Source: Aeoliella straminimaris (GTDB lineage: Bacteria; Planctomycetota; Planctomycetia; Pirellulales; Lacipirellulaceae). Taken from it: a stretch of 42,225 nt of DNA. Shown piece after piece: positions 9,706 through 17,695 of the stretch. Under the pieces are notes generated by a model. It saw nothing but the letters and a program-made list of their open reading frames with translations, made no database searches and was not told the DNA's origin. The translations under genes and the position numbers were made by a program. Location of the stretch: positions 1 through 42,225 of the forward strand of contig NZ_JAMXLR010000016.1 of assembly GCF_024054565.1 (NCBI RefSeq), read 5' to 3'. How positions within the stretch are numbered: the first letter of the stretch is position 1; every line of letters begins with the position of its first letter.

Positions 9706-9904
9706 GATGCAGAAACTTCTCGACGGAGGGAATGGTGCAATGCAGGTGAGTTGGTCAAATCGCGCACTCGCGATGGCTGGTGGCCGGAAAGGAAGACGCC
9801 TGTTTCGCCTGCGGCCACCGGAGGTAGGGCCTCCTATGATAACGGAATTAGGACCTCTAACGCCACTATCGATCCTATGTCGACTGAACCCCGCGGGGTG
9901 GCGA

Positions 9905-10684
9905 TCAGACCGGCAGTCGCAAATGTTCCTGCTCCAGGCCCTGGGCAACGAACTCCACGGCGCGGGGGGCCATGGCGTGAAAATAGTCCCAACTGTGTCC
10001 CCCTGCTGAAGTTACGATATCGCACTCGTGCGGAATGCCAAGTGACATCAGCTTCATTTGCAGCCGATCGGCCCCTTCGTGCCAATGGTCGATCGGGTCG
10101 GTGCAAAAAAACTGGTGACGGGGCCAGTTCAGGGGATGCACGTGCAGTGTGGCCGTATCTTGCCGGGCGTCCTCGGGGTCGCGGTACAACCGCCGCAGGG
10201 CAGCGGCGATTTCGGGTTGCGCAGGTGGTTGCTCAAGCCACAGGTGGAAGTCGATGGCGGGTGAAATGGCGGCCGCCACCGGAAATTTAGCGGGATGCTT
10301 GTAAGCGAGACGCAACGCCGCCTGGCCCCCCATGCTGATGCCCAGCAGGCCGATGCGAGGAGGCTCGATGCCCCACCGCGTCCGGATCTCGTGCACGACG
10401 TCGTGCACGACGAAGTGCTCGGCCGTGCGGTCCGCATCGAATACGTCCGAGGAGCGGTCGCTCCACCAGCTCTCGCCGGTGTGCGGAGCGACGACCCGCA
10501 AGCCTCTTGCGGCTAGTTCGGCTGTGAACACGGGGTCGTCGGCCAGATCTTCGCAACCGGCTGCGTGCAAGTAGATTGCGGCCAAACCGTGGGGATGGGG
10601 CCGCTCCGGCTCGAAGACGCTGACCCGATGTCCGGTGATTTCCACCGAGGACCACGCGCCAGCGGCGGAAGTTTTTTGTACCAT
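9905..10684 (-). CDS. Alpha/beta hydrolase (esterase D-like)
   Basis: The 259-residue cytoplasmic protein has an alpha/beta-hydrolase fold. The nucleophile elbow is GISMGG with Ser117, and the likely catalytic histidine is His230 in SAGGHSWDYF. These, and the IGLLGISMGGQAAL context, resemble the esterase D and S-formylglutathione hydrolase group, but the oxyanion region is not distinctive enough to name a substrate. No signal peptide is present. The ATG at 10684 was preferred because the preceding in-frame 100 codons overlap the divergent glycosyltransferase gene. It is divergently transcribed from that gene with a 39-bp gap, implying overlapping promoters. Confidence 0.85.
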   Translation of the reverse strand: MVQKTSAAGAWSSVEITGHRVSVFEPERPHPHGLAAIYLHAAGCEDLADDPVFTAELAARGLRVVAPHTGESWWSDRSSDVFDADRTAEHFVVHDVVHEIRTRWGIEPPRIGLLGISMGGQAALRLAYKHPAKFPVAAAISPAIDFHLWLEQPPAQPEIAAALRRLYRDPEDARQDTATLHVHPLNWPRHQFFCTDPIDHWHEGADRLQMKLMSLGIPHECDIVTSAGGHSWDYFHAMAPRAVEFVAQGLEQEHLRLPV

Positions 10685-10723
10685 GCTTATCTCTCCGATC
10701 GCCCTTAAGCTTTCTGTCTCACA

Positions 10724-11818
10724 ATGTCTCAGCGTATTCTGCACGTCATTCAGTCGCTCGAGCGATACACGCCAGCGGACGAACTGCTCACCTTGTTGCC
10801 GACGCTCGCGGCGCTCGAATGCCAGCAGTCGGTGTTGGTGCTCGGACGCGGTGGTGCGCTGGCCGGAGCGTTTGCCGAGGCGGGAGTAGAACTTAGATGC
10901 CTCGAGCAGCGGTGGACGTTCGATCCCAGCATCATCGGCCAGCTGGTTATGCATGTGCGTCGCACCAGTCCCGAAGTGGTCCACACATGGGACCGACTTT
11001 CGCGGCGGTACGTCTCAGCGGCGGCGGCCAGTTCGCGGGGCTGGCGATTCGTGGCTAACTGGAGCTCGATGGAGCCTGCCCGGTTGCGTATCGGCATGCC
11101 GATGTTCTTCCCACGCACGCCCGATCGCTGGTTGGTGGAAAGCGAGTCGGTCCGCGAATCGCTTTCCAGACAACTGACTGATAGCGCGATCGCCGTGGTT
11201 CCTCCGGCGGCAGCGCCGGCCACATCGGATGCGACTCGCCGGGGCGAGTTGCTTGCCGAGTTCGGGTTGCCGGACGATGCACTGCTGATTGGTACGGCAG
11301 GGCAGTTGGTCGTGCCGCTGGGCATCAAGGAATTGATTTGGGCGGTCGACATGGTGCGGGTGCTGCATCCTAATATTCGGTTGCTCATCGCTGGAGACGG
11401 ACCTCAGCGAGACCATCTACAGCACTTTGCCGCCACGGCCGCGGTACCCGAGAATATCTGCTTTCTCGGCGACACCGATCGGTGGTGCGACATCGTGCCG
11501 CACCTGGATGTTTACTGGCAAGGCACCGAAGTGCAAGCCATCTCGCCCACGGCGCTGCTCACCGCCATGTCGGCGGGCGTGCCGGTGGTGGCCAGCGACA
11601 CGCCGCAACATCGTGAGTGGATCGAAGACAACCAGAACGGCTTTCTGGTGGGCTACGATGCTCGGGCCGATCGTACGCGGATCACCGACCAGTTGCTGGT
11701 CGACGCCGAGCTGCGGCAAACCATCGGCGAGGCAGCACGGCAACACTTCCACGAGCACTACATGCCGGCGGCCCGTGCGGAACAATTGGCCGACATCTAT
11801 CGCCAAGCGAAGCTTTAG
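10724..11818 (+). CDS. GT4-like glycosyltransferase lacking the EX7E motif
   Basis: The 364-residue protein has the two-Rossmann GT-B layout of family 4 (group 1) glycosyltransferases: an N-terminal half with VVHTWDRLS (85-93) and a C-terminal donor-binding half with [18 protein letters not shown] (188-205), [13 protein letters not shown] (220-232), FLGDTDRW (247-254) and AGVPVVASD (284-292). The usual EGxPxxxxEA motif is replaced by [11 protein letters not shown] (271-281), so both glutamates are missing (Ala272 and Thr280). This suggests altered or lost catalysis, or an unusual sugar donor. It ends with a 4-bp tail-to-tail overlap with the DUF1552 gene. Acceptor and product are unknown. Confidence 0.86.
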   Translation: MSQRILHVIQSLERYTPADELLTLLPTLAALECQQSVLVLGRGGALAGAFAEAGVELRCLEQRWTFDPSIIGQLVMHVRRTSPEVVHTWDRLSRRYVSAAAASSRGWRFVANWSSMEPARLRIGMPMFFPRTPDRWLVESESVRESLSRQLTDSAIAVVPPAAAPATSDATRRGELLAEFGLPDDALLIGTAGQLVVPLGIKELIWAVDMVRVLHPNIRLLIAGDGPQRDHLQHFAATAAVPENICFLGDTDRWCDIVPHLDVYWQGTEVQAISPTALLTAMSAGVPVVASDTPQHREWIEDNQNGFLVGYDARADRTRITDQLLVDAELRQTIGEAARQHFHEHYMPAARAEQLADIYRQAKL

Positions 11819-13128
11819 AGCGTCAAGGCTCCTGCGCCGCAGTAGTCGGGATTGCCGAACGTCTTGAGCTCGTGCCCGAAGCCGGCCGCCAGCGACATCA
11901 GCAGGCGGTTGTGGGCAACGCCGCCGAGCTTCAGCGAGCGGCCCATCTCCAGGTCGAGTCCTCCGCCCAGCATCACGAACGGCGTGTTCTCGTGCGTATG
12001 GCTGCTACCTTTGCCCAGTTCGTTGGTCCACACAATGGTAGTGTTGTCGAGCATGGTGCCTTCGCCGCCCGGTTCGGGGGTCTCGTCCAATCGTTGGGCC
12101 AGGTGGGCGATCTGCTCGCAGTACCAGCGATTGATTTTGGTCAGCTTGTCCATCGCTTCGGTGTTGCTGTCGGGCTCGTGCGACAGGCTGTGGTGCGGCT
12201 CATCGATGCCCATCCACGTCATTCGCGCCTGGCCCACCGAGTTCGTGATCTGGAAGGTGGCCACCCGCGAGAAGTCGTTCAGGAAACTGTGCACCATCAG
12301 TTCGATCTGCATGCGGGTCAGCTCGGGCATGTTTTCGTTCTTCCGCTCGATGTCGGGCGGCAGCTCCGGCTCGGCGTGATCGGGCGCCCGTTGGTCTTCG
12401 GCTTGTAGCGACCGCTCGAACTCGCGGACAAACGTTTCTTGTTGTTCCAGCAGTCCGCGATCTTCGGCACTCACCAGGTTGCGAACCTTGGCCAAATCTT
12501 CTTCCAGGTCGTCCAGAATGCTGGTCATGTTCTCGCGATCCTTCATTTCGCCGTACAGCTTGGCGAACATCTGATAGGGATCGTCGATCGGGGCAATCGG
12601 CTTGTTGGGGCCGCCGTACACCAGGCGGGTCCAGGTGTCGGCCCGCTCGGGCACCATCACGCCGAATTCCAGCGAGCCAAACCGCGTGCGGGTGGCCTCC
12701 TGGGACTGCAGATAGTTTTTGATCTCCTGATCGATCGACAAACCGCTGGCCCAACCGGCCGGCGTATCGCCACCCCCCTGGACGTTGCCGGGAAACAGCT
12801 CGATACCGGTCAACAGGCAGCCCATTCCGCGCATGTGCAGATCGCCGTCGCCGCGAACCGAGTTGTTCACGCCATGTAGCAACAACATGCGGTCCTTTAG
12901 CGGTTCGAGTGGCGTAAGGCTCTCTTTCAGCGTGAACTCGCTTCCCTCTTCGTCCGACCAGAACGTGGGGGGCACAACACCGTTGGGCGTGAACACAATC
13001 ACCAGGCGCTGTTTACGAGCGCTGGAGTTGGAGAAAGCGAGGCTGGGGCGATTCATCAAGAACGGCGCCACCGCGGCGCTGAGGCCCATGGCACGAAGGA
13101 AATCGCGGCGCGTGTTGTGTCGACCCAT
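11815..13128 (-). CDS. DUF1552 domain protein, Tat-exported
   Basis: This 437-residue protein belongs to the DUF1552 family, common in planctomycetes and myxobacteria and almost always paired with DUF1592-type cytochromes. It opens with a twin-arginine signal ([19 protein letters not shown], residues 7-25). Family stretches visible are [14 protein letters not shown] (44-57), [37 protein letters not shown] and the C-terminal [20 protein letters not shown]. It is distantly related to the alkaline phosphatase-like DUF1501 proteins but no metal site can be assigned. It follows the cytochrome gene by 37 bp on the same strand, so an operon is likely. Its partner context suggests a role in periplasmic redox chemistry; function is undetermined. 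Confidence 0.93.
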   Translation of the reverse strand: MGRHNTRRDFLRAMGLSAAVAPFLMNRPSLAFSNSSARKQRLVIVFTPNGVVPPTFWSDEEGSEFTLKESLTPLEPLKDRMLLLHGVNNSVRGDGDLHMRGMGCLLTGIELFPGNVQGGGDTPAGWASGLSIDQEIKNYLQSQEATRTRFGSLEFGVMVPERADTWTRLVYGGPNKPIAPIDDPYQMFAKLYGEMKDRENMTSILDDLEEDLAKVRNLVSAEDRGLLEQQETFVREFERSLQAEDQRAPDHAEPELPPDIERKNENMPELTRMQIELMVHSFLNDFSRVATFQITNSVGQARMTWMGIDEPHHSLSHEPDSNTEAMDKLTKINRWYCEQIAHLAQRLDETPEPGGEGTMLDNTTIVWTNELGKGSSHTHENTPFVMLGGGLDLEMGRSLKLGGVAHNRLLMSLAAGFGHELKTFGNPDYCGAGALTL

Positions 13129-13165
13129 ATTGGCGTCCTTGGTAGGGATAAGGGGGAATATTGGC

Positions 13166-15490
13166 TTACTTGCTGGATTGCGAAGCGAGGTCGTCGTCGC
13201 GACCCACGCGGCTGGAAACCACGGCTACTTCGACGGCCAGTTGCCGAATGGAGTATTTACTCTCGACGAACGATTCATGCAACCGTTTGGCCACGGCAGG
13301 TCCGTATGCTTCGAGCGATTGTTGCACCAGGTAGCGGAACATCTGCTCGGTGAAGGCCTGGCTCACTTCGTCGCTGTCGGCCAGAAACTCGGCCAGCTCC
13401 CGCGCGCCGCTGAGGCTCACGGCCGGACCTTGCTGGGGCTGGTACTCGCCGCGATCGTCGATTGGCTTGTCCTGCTCGGTGTCGCGCAATCGCCCCACTG
13501 CGTCGAACCGCTCGAGCGTAAAGCCCAGCGGATTGATCAAGTGGTGGCACGTCATGCAGGCCGGCGGCTGCGTTTGCAGGGTGACCCGCTCACGCGTGGT
13601 CAGGTCGGGATGCAGGTCGGGCGACAGCGGGGCAATGGCCTCCGGTGGCGGCTTGAGTGCATGGCCCATCACGCCCCGAACCAGGAACACCCCCCGGTGA
13701 ATGGGCGAGGTAACGTCCGAGTGGGCGAACTTGCTCATCACGTACGGATGGGTAATCACGCCAGCCCGCTCTCCATCGTCGAGCCGGGCCTTCGCAAAGT
13801 CGGCGGGGGGCTCGCCACCCAGGCCATAGAACTGGGCCAGCCGTTGATTGAGGAACACTTCGTCGGTCAAGAACAGTCGCCGATAGTCGGAGTCGTCGGA
13901 CCACACCACTTCGTCGAGCAGCAGGTCGAGCGACGTTCGCAAGTCGGCCACCGTGTGGGCGTCGAACTGCGGATACCGCTCGGAGTTTTTATGCAAGTCG
14001 ACCACCGAGTCGACCTGCAGCCAGGTGAACAAGAATTGTCGCAGCTTGCGCCGCGCGCGCGGATCGGCCAGCATTCGACTGGCCTGATCGCGGAGAGCAT
14101 CGTCGCTCGACAAGCGGTCCTCGGCCGCGGCGGAACGCAGCTCCTCGTCGGGAAGCGAATCCCACAGCGACAGGGCCAGCCGCGCGGCCGTGTTTTGAGG
14201 TTCGTCGCCACCCGAGGCTTCGCGAAATAGAAAGCGTGGCGAGGTGAGTGTCATCAACAGCGCCCGACGGGTGGCCATTTCTTCGTCGTCCAGTTGCTCG
14301 AAGTGTTGGTCGACGTAGCGCTGCCGAAGCTCCTCATTCAGCGGACGACGGAAAGCCCGCTCGGCGAACTTGTGACAGAACTGCTGCAACTTTTCGTGGC
14401 GTTGTTCGTCCTTGTCGTTGGTGCCCGCCAGTCGGTTCAGGCGATCGCAAACGTAGGTGGCAGTTTCGATGGCTGCGGCCGTGGTGGCATCGAACCACGA
14501 TTGCGACACGGCCGTACCGCGTTCCCAGCCGTAGCTGCGATCGTCGGGCGGAAAGTGCGTGGTGCAGGCGTAGGCCGGCGGAGCTTCGAATGGCGCCAGG
14601 CAGCGGGTGGGGATAACCTGCACGGCCCCCATCGGGGGAGCCCACATGAGTTGGATGGAGGCTTCGGAGACCTTTTTGTATTTCTCGTGCAGCTTCTCAT
14701 CGCTCACACCTTGCGTACCGCGCGAGAATTCGAGCTTTAGCGGATAGGCACGCCCGCCAAGTAGATACACCTTCGCGCGGTACTCGTCGTCGTCGCCACT
14801 CTTCACCCATCGGTCGATGACGGCGGTTTCGTTGTCGTTTACCCACAACCGGCAGGCATGTTCGGTGCGGACGATGAACTCGTGCCAACCCGTTTCGGTG
14901 GGAAGCACAACGCCTTTCCAACGCATCGAATAGCGAAACGGATCTTCGATTTCCGGCACGGGGACTTCGGTGCCAAATTGGAAATCGATCGTGGCGTCGG
15001 TACGTGTTAAGGCGGCCTTGTCTCGTCCCTTGGGATTGCGGTCTCCGTAGTATTCGGCACTCAGCCCGCGCTCGTCGCCGATACTTGCTTGCCACAAAAA
15101 GCTGCCTACCAGGTCGGCGGTTACCTGGCGATACTGGTTCACCGTGAGCCGCGCCAGTTCGATGGCCGGTGGTTCCAACCGCGCGCGAGCAATCGCCGAG
15201 TAGAACGAGTCGTGAACGTAGCGGGCGATGTTCTGCGCCTCATCGCGAGTGAGCGACTCGGGGTTGTCTGCGGGCATCGTGAGCCGGATTTGCTCGGCCA
15301 GTTGATCGACAGACAAATCGCCTGCCAGCGGAGAGGGGTAATCTTCGGTACCCGCGCCTTGCTGGCCGTGGCAGCGAACACACTGTTGGGCGTACAGTTG
15401 CTCACCGGCCTCGTTGGCCAGGCACGGTGCTCCGGTGACGAGAAGGCCGACCGCTGTAGCCCAGAATAGATGCTTGAGTCGCGATTGCAT
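13166..15490 (-). CDS. Planctomycete-type c cytochrome, DUF1587/1592/1588/1585 protein
   Basis: The 774-residue secreted protein has a signal peptide (about 1-25), an N-terminal cytochrome c domain with CVRCH (37-41), a segment resembling DUF1587, a PA14-like stretch at about 150-270, and the DUF1595/DUF1592/DUF1588/DUF1585 series. The DUF1588 hallmark [16 protein letters not shown] (645-660) contains a second CXXCH. The C-terminal DUF1585 part has [15 protein letters not shown]. These proteins are the partners of DUF1552 proteins and are thought to act in the periplasm, possibly in polymer oxidation, but no activity is established. The start at 15490 opens on the signal peptide. It is divergent from the regB-like gene across a 207-bp gap that holds a palindrome. 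Confidence 0.93.
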   Translation of the reverse strand: MQSRLKHLFWATAVGLLVTGAPCLANEAGEQLYAQQCVRCHGQQGAGTEDYPSPLAGDLSVDQLAEQIRLTMPADNPESLTRDEAQNIARYVHDSFYSAIARARLEPPAIELARLTVNQYRQVTADLVGSFLWQASIGDERGLSAEYYGDRNPKGRDKAALTRTDATIDFQFGTEVPVPEIEDPFRYSMRWKGVVLPTETGWHEFIVRTEHACRLWVNDNETAVIDRWVKSGDDDEYRAKVYLLGGRAYPLKLEFSRGTQGVSDEKLHEKYKKVSEASIQLMWAPPMGAVQVIPTRCLAPFEAPPAYACTTHFPPDDRSYGWERGTAVSQSWFDATTAAAIETATYVCDRLNRLAGTNDKDEQRHEKLQQFCHKFAERAFRRPLNEELRQRYVDQHFEQLDDEEMATRRALLMTLTSPRFLFREASGGDEPQNTAARLALSLWDSLPDEELRSAAAEDRLSSDDALRDQASRMLADPRARRKLRQFLFTWLQVDSVVDLHKNSERYPQFDAHTVADLRTSLDLLLDEVVWSDDSDYRRLFLTDEVFLNQRLAQFYGLGGEPPADFAKARLDDGERAGVITHPYVMSKFAHSDVTSPIHRGVFLVRGVMGHALKPPPEAIAPLSPDLHPDLTTRERVTLQTQPPACMTCHHLINPLGFTLERFDAVGRLRDTEQDKPIDDRGEYQPQQGPAVSLSGARELAEFLADSDEVSQAFTEQMFRYLVQQSLEAYGPAVAKRLHESFVESKYSIRQLAVEVAVVSSRVGRDDDLASQSSK

Positions 15491-15583
15491 GGTGGGAACC
15501 TTCGGAAGTGGTGTCGCCGAAAGTTGAGGTGAGGAAGGACCCGTTATTGTGCCGTATTTGGCCGACGGAAGCAAACTTTGGCA

Positions 15584-15598
15584 GTTCGAGGGTCGAAC
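15584..15598. promoter_or_regulatory. Operator-like palindrome GTTCGA-N3-TCGAAC
   Basis: A perfect 6-bp inverted repeat with a 3-bp centre lies midway in the gap between the divergent cytochrome and regB-like genes, 86 bp from the 15490 start and about 100 bp from the 15698 start. It could be an operator shared by both genes. As RNA it could also form a small hairpin. No T-run follows. Confidence 0.4.
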
Positions 15599-15697
15599 AG
15601 AACTTCCGGGTAGAGAAGGTTTATTCGCCATTCTCGGGCCATTCGCCCCGGTTTGGCGGCATTGCGCGGCTCGAAACTTCGCCTGTCAGTAAGGATA

Positions 15698-17047
15698 ATG
15701 GACCCGATTGCCCACAAGGACTCGCGGTTGAACCTACCTGTCAACAATGTCGACTTGCCCACCACGCGGCTGGCTGTTAATGCGCCGTGGCTGGTAAAGC
15801 TGCGCTGGGTAGCGGTGGTGGGGCAACTAGCCACTATTCTGTTTGTGCAGTTTGGGCTCGATGTCCCGTTGCCGCTGGTGCCGCTGGTCGCAGCGCTTGC
15901 CGTGACGGCTGCCACTAACGCCGCGCTCGACCGGTGGGTGCGGCAGGCGGTACGTCAGCGAGTGGTTACGCCTCGCAAGGCATCGGGCGTGATCGCCGCG
16001 GTGATGTTGCTCGACCTGGTGGCGCTGACGGTCATGCTGTACGTGACGGGCGGGCCGACCAATCCGTTTGTGGTGTTCTATGTCGTGAACTTGGCGCTGG
16101 CTGGCGTATTGCTCGAGCCGCACCTGGCCTGGGTCCTGATGCTGGTGGCCTGCGCCGGCATGACACTGTTGTTCTGGCATCGTTGGCCGGTGGAGGTGTT
16201 GAGCGATCCGGCGCGGCTGACCAGCATGGCGTCGCAGCAGCAGCTGCCCTTGGCGGCGATGGGCGAGTTGGTCGCCCTGGTGGCCGGCACCGGCGTGATC
16301 GTGGCGTTCATCACCCGCGTGACGAGCGAACTTCGCGCCAGCCAGCGCGCCCAGCAACGGGCCGAGGAGCGCCGCGCCCGTAGCGAGAAGCTCGAAGCGT
16401 TAGGCACGCTGGCCGCTGGCGCCGCGCACGAGCTGGCCACTCCGCTGTCGACCATTGCCGTGGTGGTGAACGAAGTGCAGCGAGAGCTGGCCGCGCACGA
16501 TTTGCCGGAACACATTGCGGCCGACCTGGAACTGGTGCGGCGCGAGTTGGCGCGCTGCCGAACCATCCTCGACCGCATGTCGTTCGACGCCGGGCAGTCG
16601 ATCGGCGAGGCGCTCGAGCGCATCACCACGGGCGATCTAGTGGAACTGGTGATCGAAGACATGTCGGCGGCCGATCGCGTGCATGTTGAGGCCGATGAGG
16701 CCGCATCCCAACGGTTGGTGCAGGTGCCACCGGTGGCCGTGGCTCAAGCGATTCGCGGGTTGGTGCAGAATGGTCTGGATGCGTCGACCGACGTGGTGGT
16801 CATTAACGTTACCGGCCAACCGGCCAAGATGCAGCTTGCCATCGTCGACCGCGGCACGGGGATGCCACCCGAGGTGCTGGCCCGAGCGGGCGATCCGTTC
16901 TTCACCACCAAGCAGCCAGGGCAGGGGATGGGACTCGGTCTATTCTTAGCGCGGAGCGTTGTCGAGCGACTAGGTGGCTCGCTGGACATTCAGTCAGCCG
17001 CAGGCGAGGGAACCACCGCGGTGGTCGAATTGCCCACAAGCGATTAG
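15698..17047 (+). CDS. regB: RegB/PrrB-like redox sensor histidine kinase
   Basis: The 449-residue kinase has six hydrophobic segments at about 30-205, then a coiled linker and a kinase core. Between membrane helices is GGPTNPF (118-124), which fits the GGxxNPF heptapeptide that binds ubiquinone in RegB. The H-box is AAGAAHELATPLSTIA with His244 as phospho-acceptor. Cys287 (ELARCRTIL) lies 43 residues later, where RegB has its redox-active cysteine. N, G1, F and G2 boxes are QNGLDAS, DRGTGMP, PFFTTK and GMGLGLFLA. The ATG at 15698 is preferred over a TTG at 15653. Its partner follows after 108 bp. RegB senses quinone pool or oxygen status; in this host menaquinone is the more likely ligand. 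Confidence 0.9.
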   Translation: MDPIAHKDSRLNLPVNNVDLPTTRLAVNAPWLVKLRWVAVVGQLATILFVQFGLDVPLPLVPLVAALAVTAATNAALDRWVRQAVRQRVVTPRKASGVIAAVMLLDLVALTVMLYVTGGPTNPFVVFYVVNLALAGVLLEPHLAWVLMLVACAGMTLLFWHRWPVEVLSDPARLTSMASQQQLPLAAMGELVALVAGTGVIVAFITRVTSELRASQRAQQRAEERRARSEKLEALGTLAAGAAHELATPLSTIAVVVNEVQRELAAHDLPEHIAADLELVRRELARCRTILDRMSFDAGQSIGEALERITTGDLVELVIEDMSAADRVHVEADEAASQRLVQVPPVAVAQAIRGLVQNGLDASTDVVVINVTGQPAKMQLAIVDRGTGMPPEVLARAGDPFFTTKQPGQGMGLGLFLARSVVERLGGSLDIQSAAGEGTTAVVELPTSD

Positions 17048-17155
17048 AGTAAAGGTAAGAGACAACCGCCGATGAAAGGCCTGATTGCCTAAGCCTTCCT
17101 GCTTCCCGTACAGGCACCTTTCGGCCGGCGAATCGCAGGCGGAGAACTGTAGACT

Positions 17156-17683
17156 ATGCCCACGCTATTTCTGGTTGACGACGACGAGATGCTCCGCGAA
17201 CGGATGGGGCGGGCTCTGACGTCGCGCGACTACGACGTCGTCGAGGCGGGCACCTACGAAGAGGCCGTGGAGCATCTGGATACGCTGCGGCCCGATCGGG
17301 CGGTGCTCGATCTGAAGATGCCGGGTGGGTCGGGCCTGTTACTGCTGAAGCTGCTCCGCGAGCGCTCGCCCGAGACCAAGGTCGTGATGCTCACCGGTTA
17401 CGGTAGTATTGCCAACGCCGTCGACGCGATGCGCGAGGGAGCGGTGGGGTACATCGCCAAGCCGGCCGACGCCGATCAGGTGCTGGCTGCCTTCGACGCC
17501 CAACCGGCGCTGTACGCCGAGACCACCTCACAGGACTTCCAGCCACCTTCGCTGGCCGAAGCGGAGTGGAATCACATCCAGCAGGTGCTGGCCGATTGCG
17601 ATGGCAACCTCAGCCAGGCCTCTAACCTGCTGGGCATTCCCCGCCGCACGCTGCAGCGAAAGCTCAAAAAGTTGGCTCCCTAG
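17156..17683 (+). CDS. regA: RegA/PrrA/ActR-like response regulator
   Basis: The 175-residue protein has a receiver domain (1-115) with acidic residues 8-10, phospho-acceptor Asp52 (AVLDLKMPGG), Thr80 and Lys102, then a short Pro-containing linker (QPPS, 129-132) and a Fis-type helix-turn-helix (about 136-172) ending RRTLQRKLKKLAP. Length, linker and the WNHIQQVL...RRTLQR pattern match RegA/PrrA/ActR, which control respiration, photosynthesis and nitrogen and carbon fixation in proteobacteria. A GGAG 11 bases upstream supports the start. It lies 108 bp after the kinase gene and ends 12 bp from the convergent GH127 gene. Its targets are not shown by sequence, but the respiratory block starts 2.9 kb away. 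Confidence 0.92.
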   Translation: MPTLFLVDDDEMLRERMGRALTSRDYDVVEAGTYEEAVEHLDTLRPDRAVLDLKMPGGSGLLLLKLLRERSPETKVVMLTGYGSIANAVDAMREGAVGYIAKPADADQVLAAFDAQPALYAETTSQDFQPPSLAEAEWNHIQQVLADCDGNLSQASNLLGIPRRTLQRKLKKLAP

Positions 17684-17695
17684 CTGCCTGAGCTT

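Noticed and set aside
15584..15598. tRNA T-arm-like GTTCGA sequence
   Set aside because: No acceptor, D or anticodon stems can be formed around it.
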